A stretch of 64,000 nucleotides of DNA from Lactobacillus crispatus (GTDB taxonomy: Bacteria; Bacillota; Bacilli; Lactobacillales; Lactobacillaceae), in assembly GCF_018987235.1 (NCBI RefSeq), contig NZ_CP072197.1, forward strand, positions 2,046,001 to 2,110,000. The letters run 5' to 3'. The position numbers and the translations under genes were made by a program. Under the pieces are notes generated by a model that worked only from the letters and a program-made list of their open reading frames with translations, made no database searches and was not told where the DNA came from. Positions within the stretch are counted from its first letter, which is position 1. The number at the start of each line of letters is the position of its first letter. Of the stretch, positions 52,361 to 61,829 are shown in pieces.

Positions 52361-53467
52361 TTAGTTAACAATCGCCTTCGTGGAATCTTTATCAAAGAAG
52401 TGAGCTTTGTTAACATCAAAGCCCATCTTAACCTTGTCACCTGGCTTGTGATAATCACGTGAATTTACAATAGCAGTAAATTCAGTACCATCAACTTCTT
52501 GGTGAAGCTGAATAGTTGCACCTAGAAGCTCTGAAACAACAACCTTTGATTCAATTACTGAATCTGGCCATGTTTCCATAAATGCTTCTTCTGAGTGAAT
52601 ATCTTCTGGACGAATACCGAAGACCAAGTCTTTATCGTTGTAGCCCTTTTCTTCCAGCAGTTTTGCCTTACCTTCAGGAATACCAATATTCAAGCCTTTG
52701 CCATCAGAAATTCGACCGTCCTTGTAGTGAACATTGAAGAAATTCATTTGTGGGGAACCAATAAATCCGGCAACGAACATGTTAACTGGATTGTTGTAAA
52801 CTTCAAGTGGTGAGCCGATTTGTTCAACTCTACCAACAGACATTACAACAACTCTATCAGCCAAAGTCATCGCTTCAGTCTGATCGTGGGTAACATAAAT
52901 AGTTGTAGTACCCAAGTCTTGGTGAAGCTTAGCAATTTCAGTACGCATTACCACACGCAATTTAGCATCCAAGTTTGATAAAGGTTCATCCATCAAGAAG
53001 ATAGGTGCCGCACGAACGATTGCACGTCCTAATGCAACACGCTGTCTTTGACCACCGGACAAAGCACCTGGCTTCTTATCCAAGTACTCTTCAAGGCCTA
53101 ACATCTTAGCTGCTTTTTTAACCTTTTGATCAATTTCATCTTTAGGCGTGTGACGCAACTTTAAACCGAAGGCCATGTTGTCATAAATGGTCATGTGTGG
53201 ATACAAAGCGTAGTTCTGGAAAACCATCGCAATGTGTCTGTCCTTTGGAGCAACATCGTTCATTACTTTATGATCGATTTCCAAAGTACCCTTACTGATG
53301 TCTTCCAAACCAGCAACCATTCTCAAAGTAGTTGACTTACCACAGCCAGATGGACCAACGAAAACGATGAATTCCTTATCCTTGATATGTAAGTCAAAGT
53401 CGTTAACAGAATATCTGTCGTTACCTGCATATTTTTTGTAAATATGGTTTAAATCAACCTCAACCAT
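52361..53467 (-). CDS. msmK: Multiple-sugar/maltodextrin ABC transporter ATPase MsmK
   Basis: 368 residues. Walker [10 protein letters not shown], signature LSGGQRQRV, Walker [17 protein letters not shown] and the switch His in VTHDQTEAM are followed by the C-terminal regulatory OB-fold domain (about 240-368) typical of MalK/MsmK. It powers MalFG. It is placed first among the transport genes. Confidence 0.93.
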   Translation of the reverse strand: MVEVDLNHIYKKYAGNDRYSVNDFDLHIKDKEFIVFVGPSGCGKSTTLRMVAGLEDISKGTLEIDHKVMNDVAPKDRHIAMVFQNYALYPHMTIYDNMAFGLKLRHTPKDEIDQKVKKAAKMLGLEEYLDKKPGALSGGQRQRVALGRAIVRAAPIFLMDEPLSNLDAKLRVVMRTEIAKLHQDLGTTTIYVTHDQTEAMTLADRVVVMSVGRVEQIGSPLEVYNNPVNMFVAGFIGSPQMNFFNVHYKDGRISDGKGLNIGIPEGKAKLLEEKGYNDKDLVFGIRPEDIHSEEAFMETWPDSVIESKVVVSELLGATIQLHQEVDGTEFTAIVNSRDYHKPGDKVKMGFDVNKAHFFDKDSTKAIVN

Positions 53468-53488
53468 TGTTTCCCCTACTCTCTTTAA

Positions 53489-54151
53489 TTATTTTTCATT
53501 AAAAACTTTTTCAATTTCACTCAATTTCAACTCAGCAGTTGTTGGAACGATGTAATCAGCTTCTTTCAAAAGCTCCTTATCACCAATTCCTACGGCAAAT
53601 TGACCTGCGGCCTTGATTGCTTCGACCCCAGCTTTGGCATCTTCAAAACTGATTACTTCATCAGCCTTTAACCCTGCAATTTCTTGCGCTTTGATGTAAA
53701 TTTCAGGATCTGGCTTACCATGATGAAGCGTTGCTGGATCAACAATGCCATCAAATTCATCCATAATACCTAATCTAGTTAAAATCTTAGGAGCATTCTT
53801 AGAAGCAGAAGCAATTACCATCTTTAAGTTTTGCTTCTTAGCATCTGCCAATAACTCAGAGATCCCAGGCAAAATGTCCTTTGGCGTCATTGTTTCTACT
53901 TGTTCAACAAATTTAGCGTTCTTTTCTGCAGCAAACTTTTCTTTTTCTGCTTCGGTGTATTTGTCTTCTTGACCACCGTACTTCAAGATCAGGTTAAGTG
54001 AATCCATTCTTGAAATACCACGCAAGCTATCAAGTTGAGCATCTGTTAAGGTAATGCCTAATTCCTTAGCTAAATTGTTCCAAGCTGTAAGGTGAAACTT
54101 AGCTGAGTTAGTTAAAACACCATCTAAATCGAATAACAATCCTTTAAGCAT
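53489..54151 (-). CDS. pgmB: Beta-phosphoglucomutase
   Basis: 220 residues from ATG 54149-54151, with GAAGGTG 8 bases upstream. The HAD nucleophile is in LLFDLDGVLTNSAKFHLTAW (Asp9 and Asp11 of the mutase pair) and LRGISRMDSLNLIL matches the cap of lactococcal beta-PGM. It turns beta-glucose-1-phosphate from maltose phosphorylase into glucose-6-phosphate. Overlaps the maltose phosphorylase stop by 8 bp. Confidence 0.93.
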   Translation of the reverse strand: MLKGLLFDLDGVLTNSAKFHLTAWNNLAKELGITLTDAQLDSLRGISRMDSLNLILKYGGQEDKYTEAEKEKFAAEKNAKFVEQVETMTPKDILPGISELLADAKKQNLKMVIASASKNAPKILTRLGIMDEFDGIVDPATLHHGKPDPEIYIKAQEIAGLKADEVISFEDAKAGVEAIKAAGQFAVGIGDKELLKEADYIVPTTAELKLSEIEKVFNEK

Positions 54152-56408
54152 TTGTAGTTTCACCTTCTTTAAGAGTAACTTTCTTATCGTGAACTAATAC
54201 ATCAATATCTTCACCCTTAAGCAAAGTAAGCTTAGTTCCTTCATGATCAACATAAACTTCGATCAAGCGACCACGGTAGTTGATCTTGAAGCTGTAGTGA
54301 TCCCAACCTTCAGGAACAAATGGGTTAAACTTCAATTGGTTGTGATCGTAACGCATGCCTGCGAAACCTTGAACAATTGTAAGCCATGAACCACTCATTG
54401 AAGTGATGTGCAAACCATCAACGGTGTCGTTGTTGTAGTTATCAAGGTCAAGACGAGCAGTTCTTTGGTAAAGCTCAACAGCCTTCTTTTGCTTGCCAAG
54501 TTCAGCAGCTAAGATTGAGTGAATACATGGTGAAAGTGAACTTTCGTGAACTGTTAATGGTTCGTAGAAGTCGAAGTTCTTTTCCTTTTGTTCCACAGTG
54601 TATTCATCGTTCAAGAAGTAGATACCTTGTAAAACATCGGCTTGCTTGATGAATGGTGATCTCAAGATCTTGTCCCATGACCAGTGTTGGTTAATTGGAC
54701 GTTGATCTTCGATTTCGCTAACTGGACGAATATCCTTGTCTAGGAAGTCATCTTGTTGTAAGAAGATGCCTCGTTCCTTGTCTTCTGGTAAGTACATGTT
54801 ATCTACGATGTCTTGCCATTTAGCCTTTTCTTCGTCAGTTACGCGAACTCTTTCTTGAGCTTCCTTAGTAGCAAGTGGCAAACGTTCCAAAGTGTATTTG
54901 AGAAGCCATCTTGCCATGGTGTTGGTGAACCAGTTGTTGTTTACGTTGTTTTCGTATTCATTAGGACCCGTTACACCGTGCATTACGTACTTGTTACGCC
55001 ACTTTGACCAGTGAACTCTAGCTGCCCAGAATCTTGCGGTACCAACTAAAACGTCCATACCTTCGTTCTTAACGTAGCTGTCGTCGCCAGTGTAATCAGT
55101 GTACATAGCGATTGCGTGAGGAATGTCCGCATTTCTGTGAATTTCTTCAAAGGTGATTTCCCATTCATTGTGACATTCAATCCCGTTGAAGGTAACCATT
55201 GGGAACAATGCACCTGGTAAGCCTTGTTCTTTAGCGTTATGGTATGCGCCTGGCAATTGATCGTGACGGTATTGTAAAAGTGCCCGAGTAACACTAGGAT
55301 CAGTAACACATAAGTACATTGGAACAATGTAGGCTTCAGTATCCCAGTAAGTAGCACCACCGTATTTTTCACCGGTAAAACCTTTAGGACCAACGTTAAG
55401 ACGTTCATCTTCACCGTAATAAGTCATGAATAATTGACAAATGTTAAAGCGGATACCTTGTTGAGCGGCATCATCACCAGCAATTACAACATCTGATTTG
55501 TCCCAGCGCTTTTGCCAAACGGCTTCATGATCAGCTAAGTTTTCTTCAAAACTCTTAGCTTGAAGCTTGGTCATCAATTCAGCTGCCTTAGCATCTTGAT
55601 CATCTGGTTTGACGTCACGACTAGTAACAACAATGACATCTTTTTCAAGATCGTAGCTTTCGCCTTCATTTAACTCAACTGAAAGCTTTTCATGAAGTTG
55701 GGCTGCTTCAGTTGAAACATCACCCTTAACTACTTCACCATTATGACGAAGACTTTGCTTAAGGAGGACTGTAAATTGTGGAACCTTGTATGGGTTAGCC
55801 TTAGTTTCAACCTTAATAGTTCTTGCTTCAGCATTTTCACCTAAAGGCATCCAGAATTTTGCATCGTAGTTACTGTCTTCGTTAACAACAGTTCCATCAA
55901 GTGCTGCATCAAAGTCGATCTTAGCTTTACCACTTAAAACGATAGCCTTAACTTTAATTAAAGCTGCTTCTTTTAAGGTAATATGTAAAAACCTTTCGAA
56001 TTCGAATTTAACCTTAGTATCCTTACCTTCATAAGTAAAACTTCTAGTCAGAAGACCTTGGTGCATATCAAGTGCTAAGTAGAAATCACTAAACTTAACT
56101 TTAGCTAAGTCAAGTTTTTCACCATTAATCGTAATTCCCATGTTGATGAAACTTGGTGAGTTAGGAACCTTACCAAAGTACTTTGGATATCCGTTCTTCC
56201 ACCAACCAACACGCGTCTTATCAGGGAACCAAACACCAGCAAGGTAAGTACCTTGTAAGCTGTCACCTGAATAGCCTTCTTCAAAGTTTCCTCTCATACC
56301 CATGTAATCGTTGCCGATTGCAGTCATACTTTCTTGCAATCTTTTATCTTTTGGTTCGAACTTATGGGTAACGACCTTCCAAGGATCAATTTCAAAAATT
56401 CGTTTCAT
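54144..56408 (-). CDS. malP: Maltose phosphorylase (GH65)
   Basis: 754 residues, full length for GH65 maltose phosphorylase. The catalytic Glu lies in GVTGPNEYENNVNNNWFTNTMA. KYGGATYWDTEAYIVPMYL and the domain layout fit the family. It splits maltose with phosphate to beta-glucose-1-phosphate and glucose in the cytoplasm. Two operator-like sites lie upstream. Confidence 0.93.
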   Translation of the reverse strand: MKRIFEIDPWKVVTHKFEPKDKRLQESMTAIGNDYMGMRGNFEEGYSGDSLQGTYLAGVWFPDKTRVGWWKNGYPKYFGKVPNSPSFINMGITINGEKLDLAKVKFSDFYLALDMHQGLLTRSFTYEGKDTKVKFEFERFLHITLKEAALIKVKAIVLSGKAKIDFDAALDGTVVNEDSNYDAKFWMPLGENAEARTIKVETKANPYKVPQFTVLLKQSLRHNGEVVKGDVSTEAAQLHEKLSVELNEGESYDLEKDVIVVTSRDVKPDDQDAKAAELMTKLQAKSFEENLADHEAVWQKRWDKSDVVIAGDDAAQQGIRFNICQLFMTYYGEDERLNVGPKGFTGEKYGGATYWDTEAYIVPMYLCVTDPSVTRALLQYRHDQLPGAYHNAKEQGLPGALFPMVTFNGIECHNEWEITFEEIHRNADIPHAIAMYTDYTGDDSYVKNEGMDVLVGTARFWAARVHWSKWRNKYVMHGVTGPNEYENNVNNNWFTNTMARWLLKYTLERLPLATKEAQERVRVTDEEKAKWQDIVDNMYLPEDKERGIFLQQDDFLDKDIRPVSEIEDQRPINQHWSWDKILRSPFIKQADVLQGIYFLNDEYTVEQKEKNFDFYEPLTVHESSLSPCIHSILAAELGKQKKAVELYQRTARLDLDNYNNDTVDGLHITSMSGSWLTIVQGFAGMRYDHNQLKFNPFVPEGWDHYSFKINYRGRLIEVYVDHEGTKLTLLKGEDIDVLVHDKKVTLKEGETTNA

Positions 56409-56443
56409 ATATTCTATCTCCCGTAATATTCGAGGTGCTCTCT

Positions 56444-56457
56444 TGTCTACGCTTTCA
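56444..56457. promoter_or_regulatory. cre-like site upstream of malP
   Basis: Minus strand TGAAAGCGTAGACA, one mismatch from the TGWNANCGNTNWCA consensus; 36 bp from the malP start codon. Confidence 0.6.
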
Positions 56458-56469
56458 TTGTCCTTTAGT

Positions 56470-56483
56470 TGAAAGCGGTTTAC
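56470..56483. promoter_or_regulatory. LacI/CcpA operator upstream of malP
   Basis: TGAAAGCGGTTTAC inside TTGAAAGCGGTTTACAA. Shares the core GAAARCGGTTT with the site at 60002-60015. Candidate MalR or CcpA site. Confidence 0.6.
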
Positions 56484-56525
56484 AATATTAAATCTACTGT
56501 TACCGTTATCAGGATTAGTTAATAG

Positions 56526-56561
56526 AAAAAGAAGGTAGATCTTAATCTGCCTTCTTTTTTT
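56526..56561 (-). terminator. Terminator between the amylase gene and malP
   Basis: GAAGGCAGAT and ATCTACCTTC arms around TAAG, with a T-run on the minus strand, right after the amylase stop at 56580. malP then has its own operators. Confidence 0.75.
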
Positions 56562-56579
56562 GCTTATTAAAAGTAACTT

Positions 56580-58301
56580 TTAATGAACACTCACTACAAA
56601 GCCTTTTGGTGCCAATTGATTATTCTCATAATCTTGACTAAACGTGTTCTCACAATTGATCTCTACTGGATGATCGGTCGTGTTAAAGTATGCTTTAATG
56701 CTTTCATTCCCCTCACGATCGACCTCAATTAACCCATTCTCTGTTACGTGTAACTTAATTCGACCTTTACCGAAAGTTTCATCATGTTGCAAACGAAAGT
56801 CAATCAATTGATGAACTCGTTGCCAAACCGGGCCGTCTTCTTTTGCCCAATCCATTGGTTTACGACAATCAGGATCGTTGCCACCAGTCATACCCATTTC
56901 AGTTCCATAATAAATGCATGGACTACCCTTTTGCATAAATTCAAAAGCTAAGGCTTGCAAAGCCAAATCTTGGTCTCCATTAGCTACTGTCAAAATTCGG
57001 GCTGTATCGTGTGAATCAAGCATGTTCATCATGGCTGCATTGGTAGCATCCCGGTATTTCATCAACTGGTCGGTCAGACGACTAGTTAATTCTTGTGCTG
57101 ACAGCTTATGCTTGAAAAAGTGATCTTCAATCTGCAATGTATATGGGTAATTCATTACGCCAGTAAATTCATCACCATTAAGCCATGGCTGAGCTGAGTG
57201 CCAAACTTCACCTACAATATAAAAATCAGACTTGATATCAGTAACGGCCTTGTGGAATTTCTTCCAGAAGTGGTGATCAACTTCGTTAGCCACATCTAGC
57301 CGCCAAGCATCAATATCAAAGTATTTTACCCAGTAAGTAGCAATCTCTAACAAGAAATCCTGTACTTCTGGATTAGCTGTGTTCAGCTTTGGCATATGCT
57401 TTTCAAAGGCAAAAGTATCGAACTTAGGACTACCCTCACCCTTTAATGGATCGCGGTAAGGTTCAACTGGATATTCATTAATGTGGAACCAACTAGCAAA
57501 ACGAGAACTTGGACCATTTTTAACAACATCTTGCCATTGCATTGATTGATCACCCAGGTGGTTGAAAACCGCGTCCAGCATGACCTTCATTCCGCGGGCA
57601 TGAGCTTCATTAACAACTTTCGCAAATAAATCCTTGTCGCCGAATGCCGGATCAACTTGCAAATAGTCAATCGTATCATATTTATGGTTAGAACTGGCTT
57701 TAAAAATAGGACAGAAATAAAGGCCATTAACACCCAGTTTCTTCAAGTAATCTAGATGGTCAAGCACGCCTTGCAGGTCACCACCATAGAAGTCTTCGCG
57801 GCCAGGATGATCCTCCGGATTCCACGCTTTAACCCCTTGGGGATCATTAGACTTATCACCGTTTGCAAAACGTTCTGGAAAGATTTGGTACCAAACAGTA
57901 TGTTTAACCCATTCTGGCGTTTTCACCATATCAATTTCATGGCAATATGGCACTTTGAAATAAGAACCATCTTCCATAATGGCCTTGTCTACATCACCGC
58001 TAATTGCACGATCACCGACAACTACACTAGTGCCATCACTGCCAATTACTTCAAAGGTATACTTCAAGCGATGATATGGTGCTTCAAGCGTAATGCCCCA
58101 ATGATCTTCACATTGCCCTACGCCAATTTTTTCCATCTCACATGTTTTAGCCTGTTCAAGTGGCAAATAATTATCGCAGTAGTGAACAATTACTTTTTTA
58201 ACGTCATTTTTAGCACTGTGAAAACGCACGCGAACATGACTTGGATCAACTACAAAACTATCTTCACTTTCAGTTCGGTGTCTTAAAGCTGCTAATTGCA
58301 T
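56580..58301 (-). CDS. Maltogenic amylase / neopullulanase (GH13_20)
   Basis: 573 residues with the N-terminal carbohydrate-binding domain (about 1-120) typical of GH13_20. The four catalytic regions are DAVFNHLG, WRLDVANEVDHHFW (nucleophile Asp), IVGEVWH (acid Glu) and MNMLDSHDT. It hydrolyses cyclodextrin, pullulan or maltodextrins to maltose, feeding maltose phosphorylase. No signal peptide, so it acts inside. Start 3 bp after the alpha-glucosidase stop. Confidence 0.9.
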   Translation of the reverse strand: MQLAALRHRTESEDSFVVDPSHVRVRFHSAKNDVKKVIVHYCDNYLPLEQAKTCEMEKIGVGQCEDHWGITLEAPYHRLKYTFEVIGSDGTSVVVGDRAISGDVDKAIMEDGSYFKVPYCHEIDMVKTPEWVKHTVWYQIFPERFANGDKSNDPQGVKAWNPEDHPGREDFYGGDLQGVLDHLDYLKKLGVNGLYFCPIFKASSNHKYDTIDYLQVDPAFGDKDLFAKVVNEAHARGMKVMLDAVFNHLGDQSMQWQDVVKNGPSSRFASWFHINEYPVEPYRDPLKGEGSPKFDTFAFEKHMPKLNTANPEVQDFLLEIATYWVKYFDIDAWRLDVANEVDHHFWKKFHKAVTDIKSDFYIVGEVWHSAQPWLNGDEFTGVMNYPYTLQIEDHFFKHKLSAQELTSRLTDQLMKYRDATNAAMMNMLDSHDTARILTVANGDQDLALQALAFEFMQKGSPCIYYGTEMGMTGGNDPDCRKPMDWAKEDGPVWQRVHQLIDFRLQHDETFGKGRIKLHVTENGLIEVDREGNESIKAYFNTTDHPVEINCENTFSQDYENNQLAPKGFVVSVH

Positions 58302-58304
58302 ATA

Positions 58305-59966
58305 TTAATTCTCCTTTTTCAACACAACACCTGCATAAGGCATCAAAGTTAATTTTTCATTAGTTAATTGATATTCTCCCGCTTTTAGTGTTGCAACAGT
58401 ATAACCGGCTGGTATTTCAACAGTTGTCTTTTGATCACTCAATGAAACAGCTACAATGGCACTTTCATCATGTAAATCACGTTGATAAACATAGCTATTC
58501 TTATCCGTTGAAATCATATAATACGTTCCAGTCTGGAATAAGGCTTCTTTTTTGAGTTCCAGCAGTTCTTTGTAAAAATTAAACATGCTGGTGGTATCGT
58601 TAATCTCGTTAGCTACGCAAGCATCATCCTGTTTAATACCTGTTATCCATGGTTTAACTTCACTAAAACCATGGTTCTCAGTTGCATCCCACGGCATTGG
58701 ACCACGGGCCGGCAATTTATGTGTTTCACTAACCATAGCTAAGGCCGCATCTTTGCTCAAAACTTTTTCTGCATCCTTTAACCATGGCGCTACAGTTTGA
58801 TCTTCGAATTGATCTGCACTAGTGAAATGTAGATTCTTTAACCCTAATTCTTCACCGTAATAAATTACTGGAATTCCGCGTTGCAAATACATCAACATCG
58901 CCAAGCTCTTAGCCTGAGTCTGTGTTCTAGCTACGCGTGTAGCCAAACGGGCCATATCATGATTATTCCAATAAAGAGTAGGCTGCGATACGCCTGCTAA
59001 TGTTTGTTGCCAAACCACTTGATTTTGTTTAAAGGCCGTCAAGTCTAACTTTTTAGGCTGATATTGCTTTGAAAAACGCTGATCACAATTAGAATCATCA
59101 TCGGTAAAGTACCGGAAGGTAATTACACTATCCATTAGGTGATTACGCTTAGTCGTGTAATCAACAGCTAGATTGACACTAGCACTTGCAGCTTCACCTA
59201 ATAAAAGCGTATCTGGATAATCCTGCTTAATCTGCTCACAGAAAGGCCGCATCCATTCCTGCACCTGTGGTAAGTTAGCGAAAAATGGTTCCGCAACAAT
59301 TGGCTTGTTCACGTCCCCATCTCCAGTTGGATAATTTTGTCGCAAATCTGCCTTGCCAATATGGATAAAAGCGTCTAAACGCAAACCATCAATCCCTTTT
59401 TTCAGCCAATACTCTGCCACTTCCAACATAGCATGTCGAACTTCGGGATTTTTCCAATTCAAATCAGGCATCCGTTTATCAAACAAGTGAAAGTAAGATT
59501 GACCTGTGCCTGCTGGATCTGGCTCCCATACACTGCCACCAAAGAATGAACCCCAGTTATTAGGTCGCTTGCCATCATGACCAGCGAAAATATAGTAGTC
59601 TCGATAAAGGCTATCGGGGTTCTTGATGGCATCTTGGAACCAAGGATGTTGATCAGATGTATGATTCAAGACAAAATCCATGATGAGGTGAATTCCTGCT
59701 CGATGTAGATCCTTGATTAAGTTCTCCATATCTTCCATTGTTCCCATGTGTGGATCGATTGCGAAGTAGTTTGAAACGTCGTAGCCATTGTCCACCTGTG
59801 GTGAAACAAACACCGGATTTAGCCAAACAGCGTTAACTCCTAGATTTTTCAAATAAGGGATGCGTTTGCGAATACCATTAAGGTCACCAACGCCATCGCC
59901 ATTGCTATCTTGAAAAGACTTAGGATAAATTTGATATATAATTGCGTGATCGTACCAATGTGCCAT
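58305..59966 (-). CDS. Alpha-glucosidase, GH13_31
   Basis: 553 residues from ATG 59964-59966, with GGAGG upstream; an earlier in-frame start has none. The regions are DFVLNHTSDQHPW, GLRLDAFIHIGKAD (nucleophile Asp), LLGEAASAS and NNHDMAR. Often labelled oligo-1,6-glucosidase, but the residue after the nucleophile is Ala, whereas 1,6-specific members carry Val; Ala or Thr is linked to 1,4-specific action. Cytoplasmic. Confidence 0.85.
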   Translation of the reverse strand: MAHWYDHAIIYQIYPKSFQDSNGDGVGDLNGIRKRIPYLKNLGVNAVWLNPVFVSPQVDNGYDVSNYFAIDPHMGTMEDMENLIKDLHRAGIHLIMDFVLNHTSDQHPWFQDAIKNPDSLYRDYYIFAGHDGKRPNNWGSFFGGSVWEPDPAGTGQSYFHLFDKRMPDLNWKNPEVRHAMLEVAEYWLKKGIDGLRLDAFIHIGKADLRQNYPTGDGDVNKPIVAEPFFANLPQVQEWMRPFCEQIKQDYPDTLLLGEAASASVNLAVDYTTKRNHLMDSVITFRYFTDDDSNCDQRFSKQYQPKKLDLTAFKQNQVVWQQTLAGVSQPTLYWNNHDMARLATRVARTQTQAKSLAMLMYLQRGIPVIYYGEELGLKNLHFTSADQFEDQTVAPWLKDAEKVLSKDAALAMVSETHKLPARGPMPWDATENHGFSEVKPWITGIKQDDACVANEINDTTSMFNFYKELLELKKEALFQTGTYYMISTDKNSYVYQRDLHDESAIVAVSLSDQKTTVEIPAGYTVATLKAGEYQLTNEKLTLMPYAGVVLKKEN

Positions 59967-60001
59967 AATTAATTTCCTCCACGCATAGTTTAAGGGAAAT
60001 G

Positions 60002-60015
60002 AGAAACCGTTTTCA
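60002..60015. promoter_or_regulatory. LacI/CcpA operator upstream of the alpha-glucosidase
   Basis: Minus strand TGAAAACGGTTTCT in TTGAAAACGGTTTCTCA, sharing GAAARCGGTTT with the malP site. 36 bp ahead of the start codon. Confidence 0.65.
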
Positions 60016-60041
60016 ACATCATATTTATTGTTAGCGGTATC

Positions 60042-60075
60042 AAAAAAGCACAACTCAAATTTGAATTGTGCTCTT
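60042..60075 (-). terminator. Terminator after the PAS-domain gene
   Basis: AGCACAATTCAAA / TTTGAGTTGTGCT with TTTTTT on the minus strand, separating ackA-PAS from the alpha-glucosidase. Confidence 0.8.
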
Positions 60076-60078
60076 TGC

Positions 60079-60507
60079 TTACTTCTTTTTAAATATCATG
60101 TTCCAAACATTCCGCCACTTGCTGCCTTTCTCCTGCAAATCAGCCACTGGCTGCGTTACCTCAATACAGCCAAGATATTTTCCTTGATCATTATGCAAAC
60201 TATAAAAGGCAATGTTCACCGGAATCCCATCTTTATGAATCATAATCGACAATTTACCACGTTTGCCTTCGTGCATCTGCTTTAAAACTGCCTTAACATG
60301 ACCTTGACTGTGACCGGGATGAACTTCAAAGACAGTTTTGCCGATATCTTTTTCAGTTCGCTTAAATAAGCGATGTTTATTCATCGATGACCAAACAACC
60401 ACGTCATTTTCATCTAAGACATCCATTTCTTGGGGAATAGTCTCAAAAATAGCATTTAACTGCTCAACGCTTAAACTGCCACCTACTAATTTAATATTAT
60501 CTGTCAT
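60079..60507 (-). CDS. Stand-alone PAS-domain protein (DUF438 PAS-like)
   Basis: 142 residues, one PAS fold. SLSVEQLNAIFETIPQEMDVLDENDVVVWSS and VFEVHPGHSQGHVKAVLKQM resemble the PAS domain at the end of DUF438 proteins (the HPPKS motif there is HPGHSQ here). The C-terminus is basic, LQEKGSKWRNVWNMIFKKK. No output domain. The start overlaps the ackA stop, so the two are translationally coupled. Ligand and partner unknown. Confidence 0.75.
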   Translation of the reverse strand: MTDNIKLVGGSLSVEQLNAIFETIPQEMDVLDENDVVVWSSMNKHRLFKRTEKDIGKTVFEVHPGHSQGHVKAVLKQMHEGKRGKLSIMIHKDGIPVNIAFYSLHNDQGKYLGCIEVTQPVADLQEKGSKWRNVWNMIFKKK

Positions 60508-61686
60508 CTACTTTGCCAACCTTACAACCTCACGGGCAATCATCAATTCTTCGTTGGTTGGCACAATCATGGCCTTTACCTTAGAATCTGGCTTAGAAAT
60601 AAACTTTTCACCATCAGTATCATTTGCCTTATAATCAGGCTCCAAGCCTAAGTAACGCAATGATGACATTACGCCGGCCCGAACGCCGGGATCATGTTCA
60701 CCAATCCCAGCAGTAAAGACAATACCATCGATACCGTCAAGTTCTGCCGCATATGCACCAACATAACGGACAACGCGGTTAACAAAAATCTTTCTTGCCA
60801 GCCATGCATGCTTATTTTTACTTGCTAACAGATCCCGCATATCAGAGGAAACGCCTGATACACCGAGCATCCCCGACTTATGGTTTAACATATCAACGGC
60901 TTTTTCAATCGTCATGCCGGTCTTTTGCATAATATATTCAAGGGCTGATGGATCAAAGTCGCCGCTACGTGTTCCCATTGCTACCCCAGTCACAGGACTA
61001 AAGCCCATTGAAGTATCAAGTGACTTGCCATTTTTAACCGCAGTAACTGAAGAACCAGAACCTAAGTGACAAACAATCAATTTTACTGTATATGGGTTCT
61101 TGCCCATCATGCGCGCTGCTCTTGGAGCAACATAGCTAACAGAAATGCCGTGAGCACCATACTTACGAATACCATATTTTTCATAATACTTATATGGAAT
61201 TGGATAAAGATAATTAACTTGATCAAGACTAGTATGATATGACGTATCAAATACTGCCACTTGTGGCACATCTGGAACAATCTTCATAAAAGCCTTAATC
61301 CCCATTGCTTCTGGCACATTATGCAAAGGGGCTAATTCACCTAAATCAAAAATTTGTTGCAGCTTTTGCTTATCAATTAAGACGGAATCTTTAAAGACTT
61401 CGCCCCCGTTAACCACTCGGTGTCCAACTCCAAATAATTCGTCTAAGTTCTTTAAAACATGAAACTTCTTTAAATTTTCAATTAACAAGCTTACAGCTGC
61501 TTCTTGGTCTGGAATTGAAGTATTTTTAATATATTCTTTGTCGTCGTTCAACTTTATTTTAAAAACAGCATTGTCCATTCCTACACGATCAGCCATCCCT
61601 GAAGCAATAACTTTTTCGTCTGGAAATGAAAAAAGCTTATATTTAAATGATGAACTACCAGAATTTATTGCCAAAACTTTTTTCAT
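60508..61686 (-). CDS. ackA: Acetate kinase
   Basis: 392 residues. INSGSSSFKYKLF, HLGSGSSVTAV and GFSPVTGVAMGTRSGDFDPSAL plus FTAGIGEHDPGVR are the ASKHA-kinase motifs of acetate kinase. It makes ATP from acetyl phosphate in the cytoplasm. Being within the sugar cluster, it may link ATP yield to maltodextrin flux. A cre-like site is upstream. Confidence 0.95.
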   Translation of the reverse strand: MKKVLAINSGSSSFKYKLFSFPDEKVIASGMADRVGMDNAVFKIKLNDDKEYIKNTSIPDQEAAVSLLIENLKKFHVLKNLDELFGVGHRVVNGGEVFKDSVLIDKQKLQQIFDLGELAPLHNVPEAMGIKAFMKIVPDVPQVAVFDTSYHTSLDQVNYLYPIPYKYYEKYGIRKYGAHGISVSYVAPRAARMMGKNPYTVKLIVCHLGSGSSVTAVKNGKSLDTSMGFSPVTGVAMGTRSGDFDPSALEYIMQKTGMTIEKAVDMLNHKSGMLGVSGVSSDMRDLLASKNKHAWLARKIFVNRVVRYVGAYAAELDGIDGIVFTAGIGEHDPGVRAGVMSSLRYLGLEPDYKANDTDGEKFISKPDSKVKAMIVPTNEELMIAREVVRLAK

Positions 61687-61739
61687 AATCGTGACCTCTA
61701 TTCATATTTTATCTCTCAATAAATTGCCTCTTGTTTCCA

Positions 61740-61753
61740 GTATAGCGCTTTCA
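61740..61753. promoter_or_regulatory. cre-like site upstream of ackA
   Basis: Minus strand TGAAAGCGCTATAC; matches the first ten positions of cre (TGWNANCGNT) with mismatches at the end. About 55 bp before the start codon. Confidence 0.5.
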
Positions 61754-61785
61754 CTCATAATAGGAAACAATTTTAAAGGCAGTTA

Positions 61786-61817
61786 AAAAGCACCTCTGAG
61801 TTATCAGACGTGCTCGT
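61786..61817 (-). terminator. Terminator of the LacI regulator gene
   Basis: GAGCACGTCTGA / TCAGAGGTGCTT stem with T-run on the minus strand; it separates the regulator from ackA. Confidence 0.75.
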
Positions 61818-61829
61818 TATTTTTTCGAT

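Noticed and set aside
57756..58286. A 176-codon plus-strand frame opposite the GH13_20 amylase gene
   Set aside because: It is the shadow of a well-conserved enzyme gene, has no ribosome site, and its product shows no known pattern.
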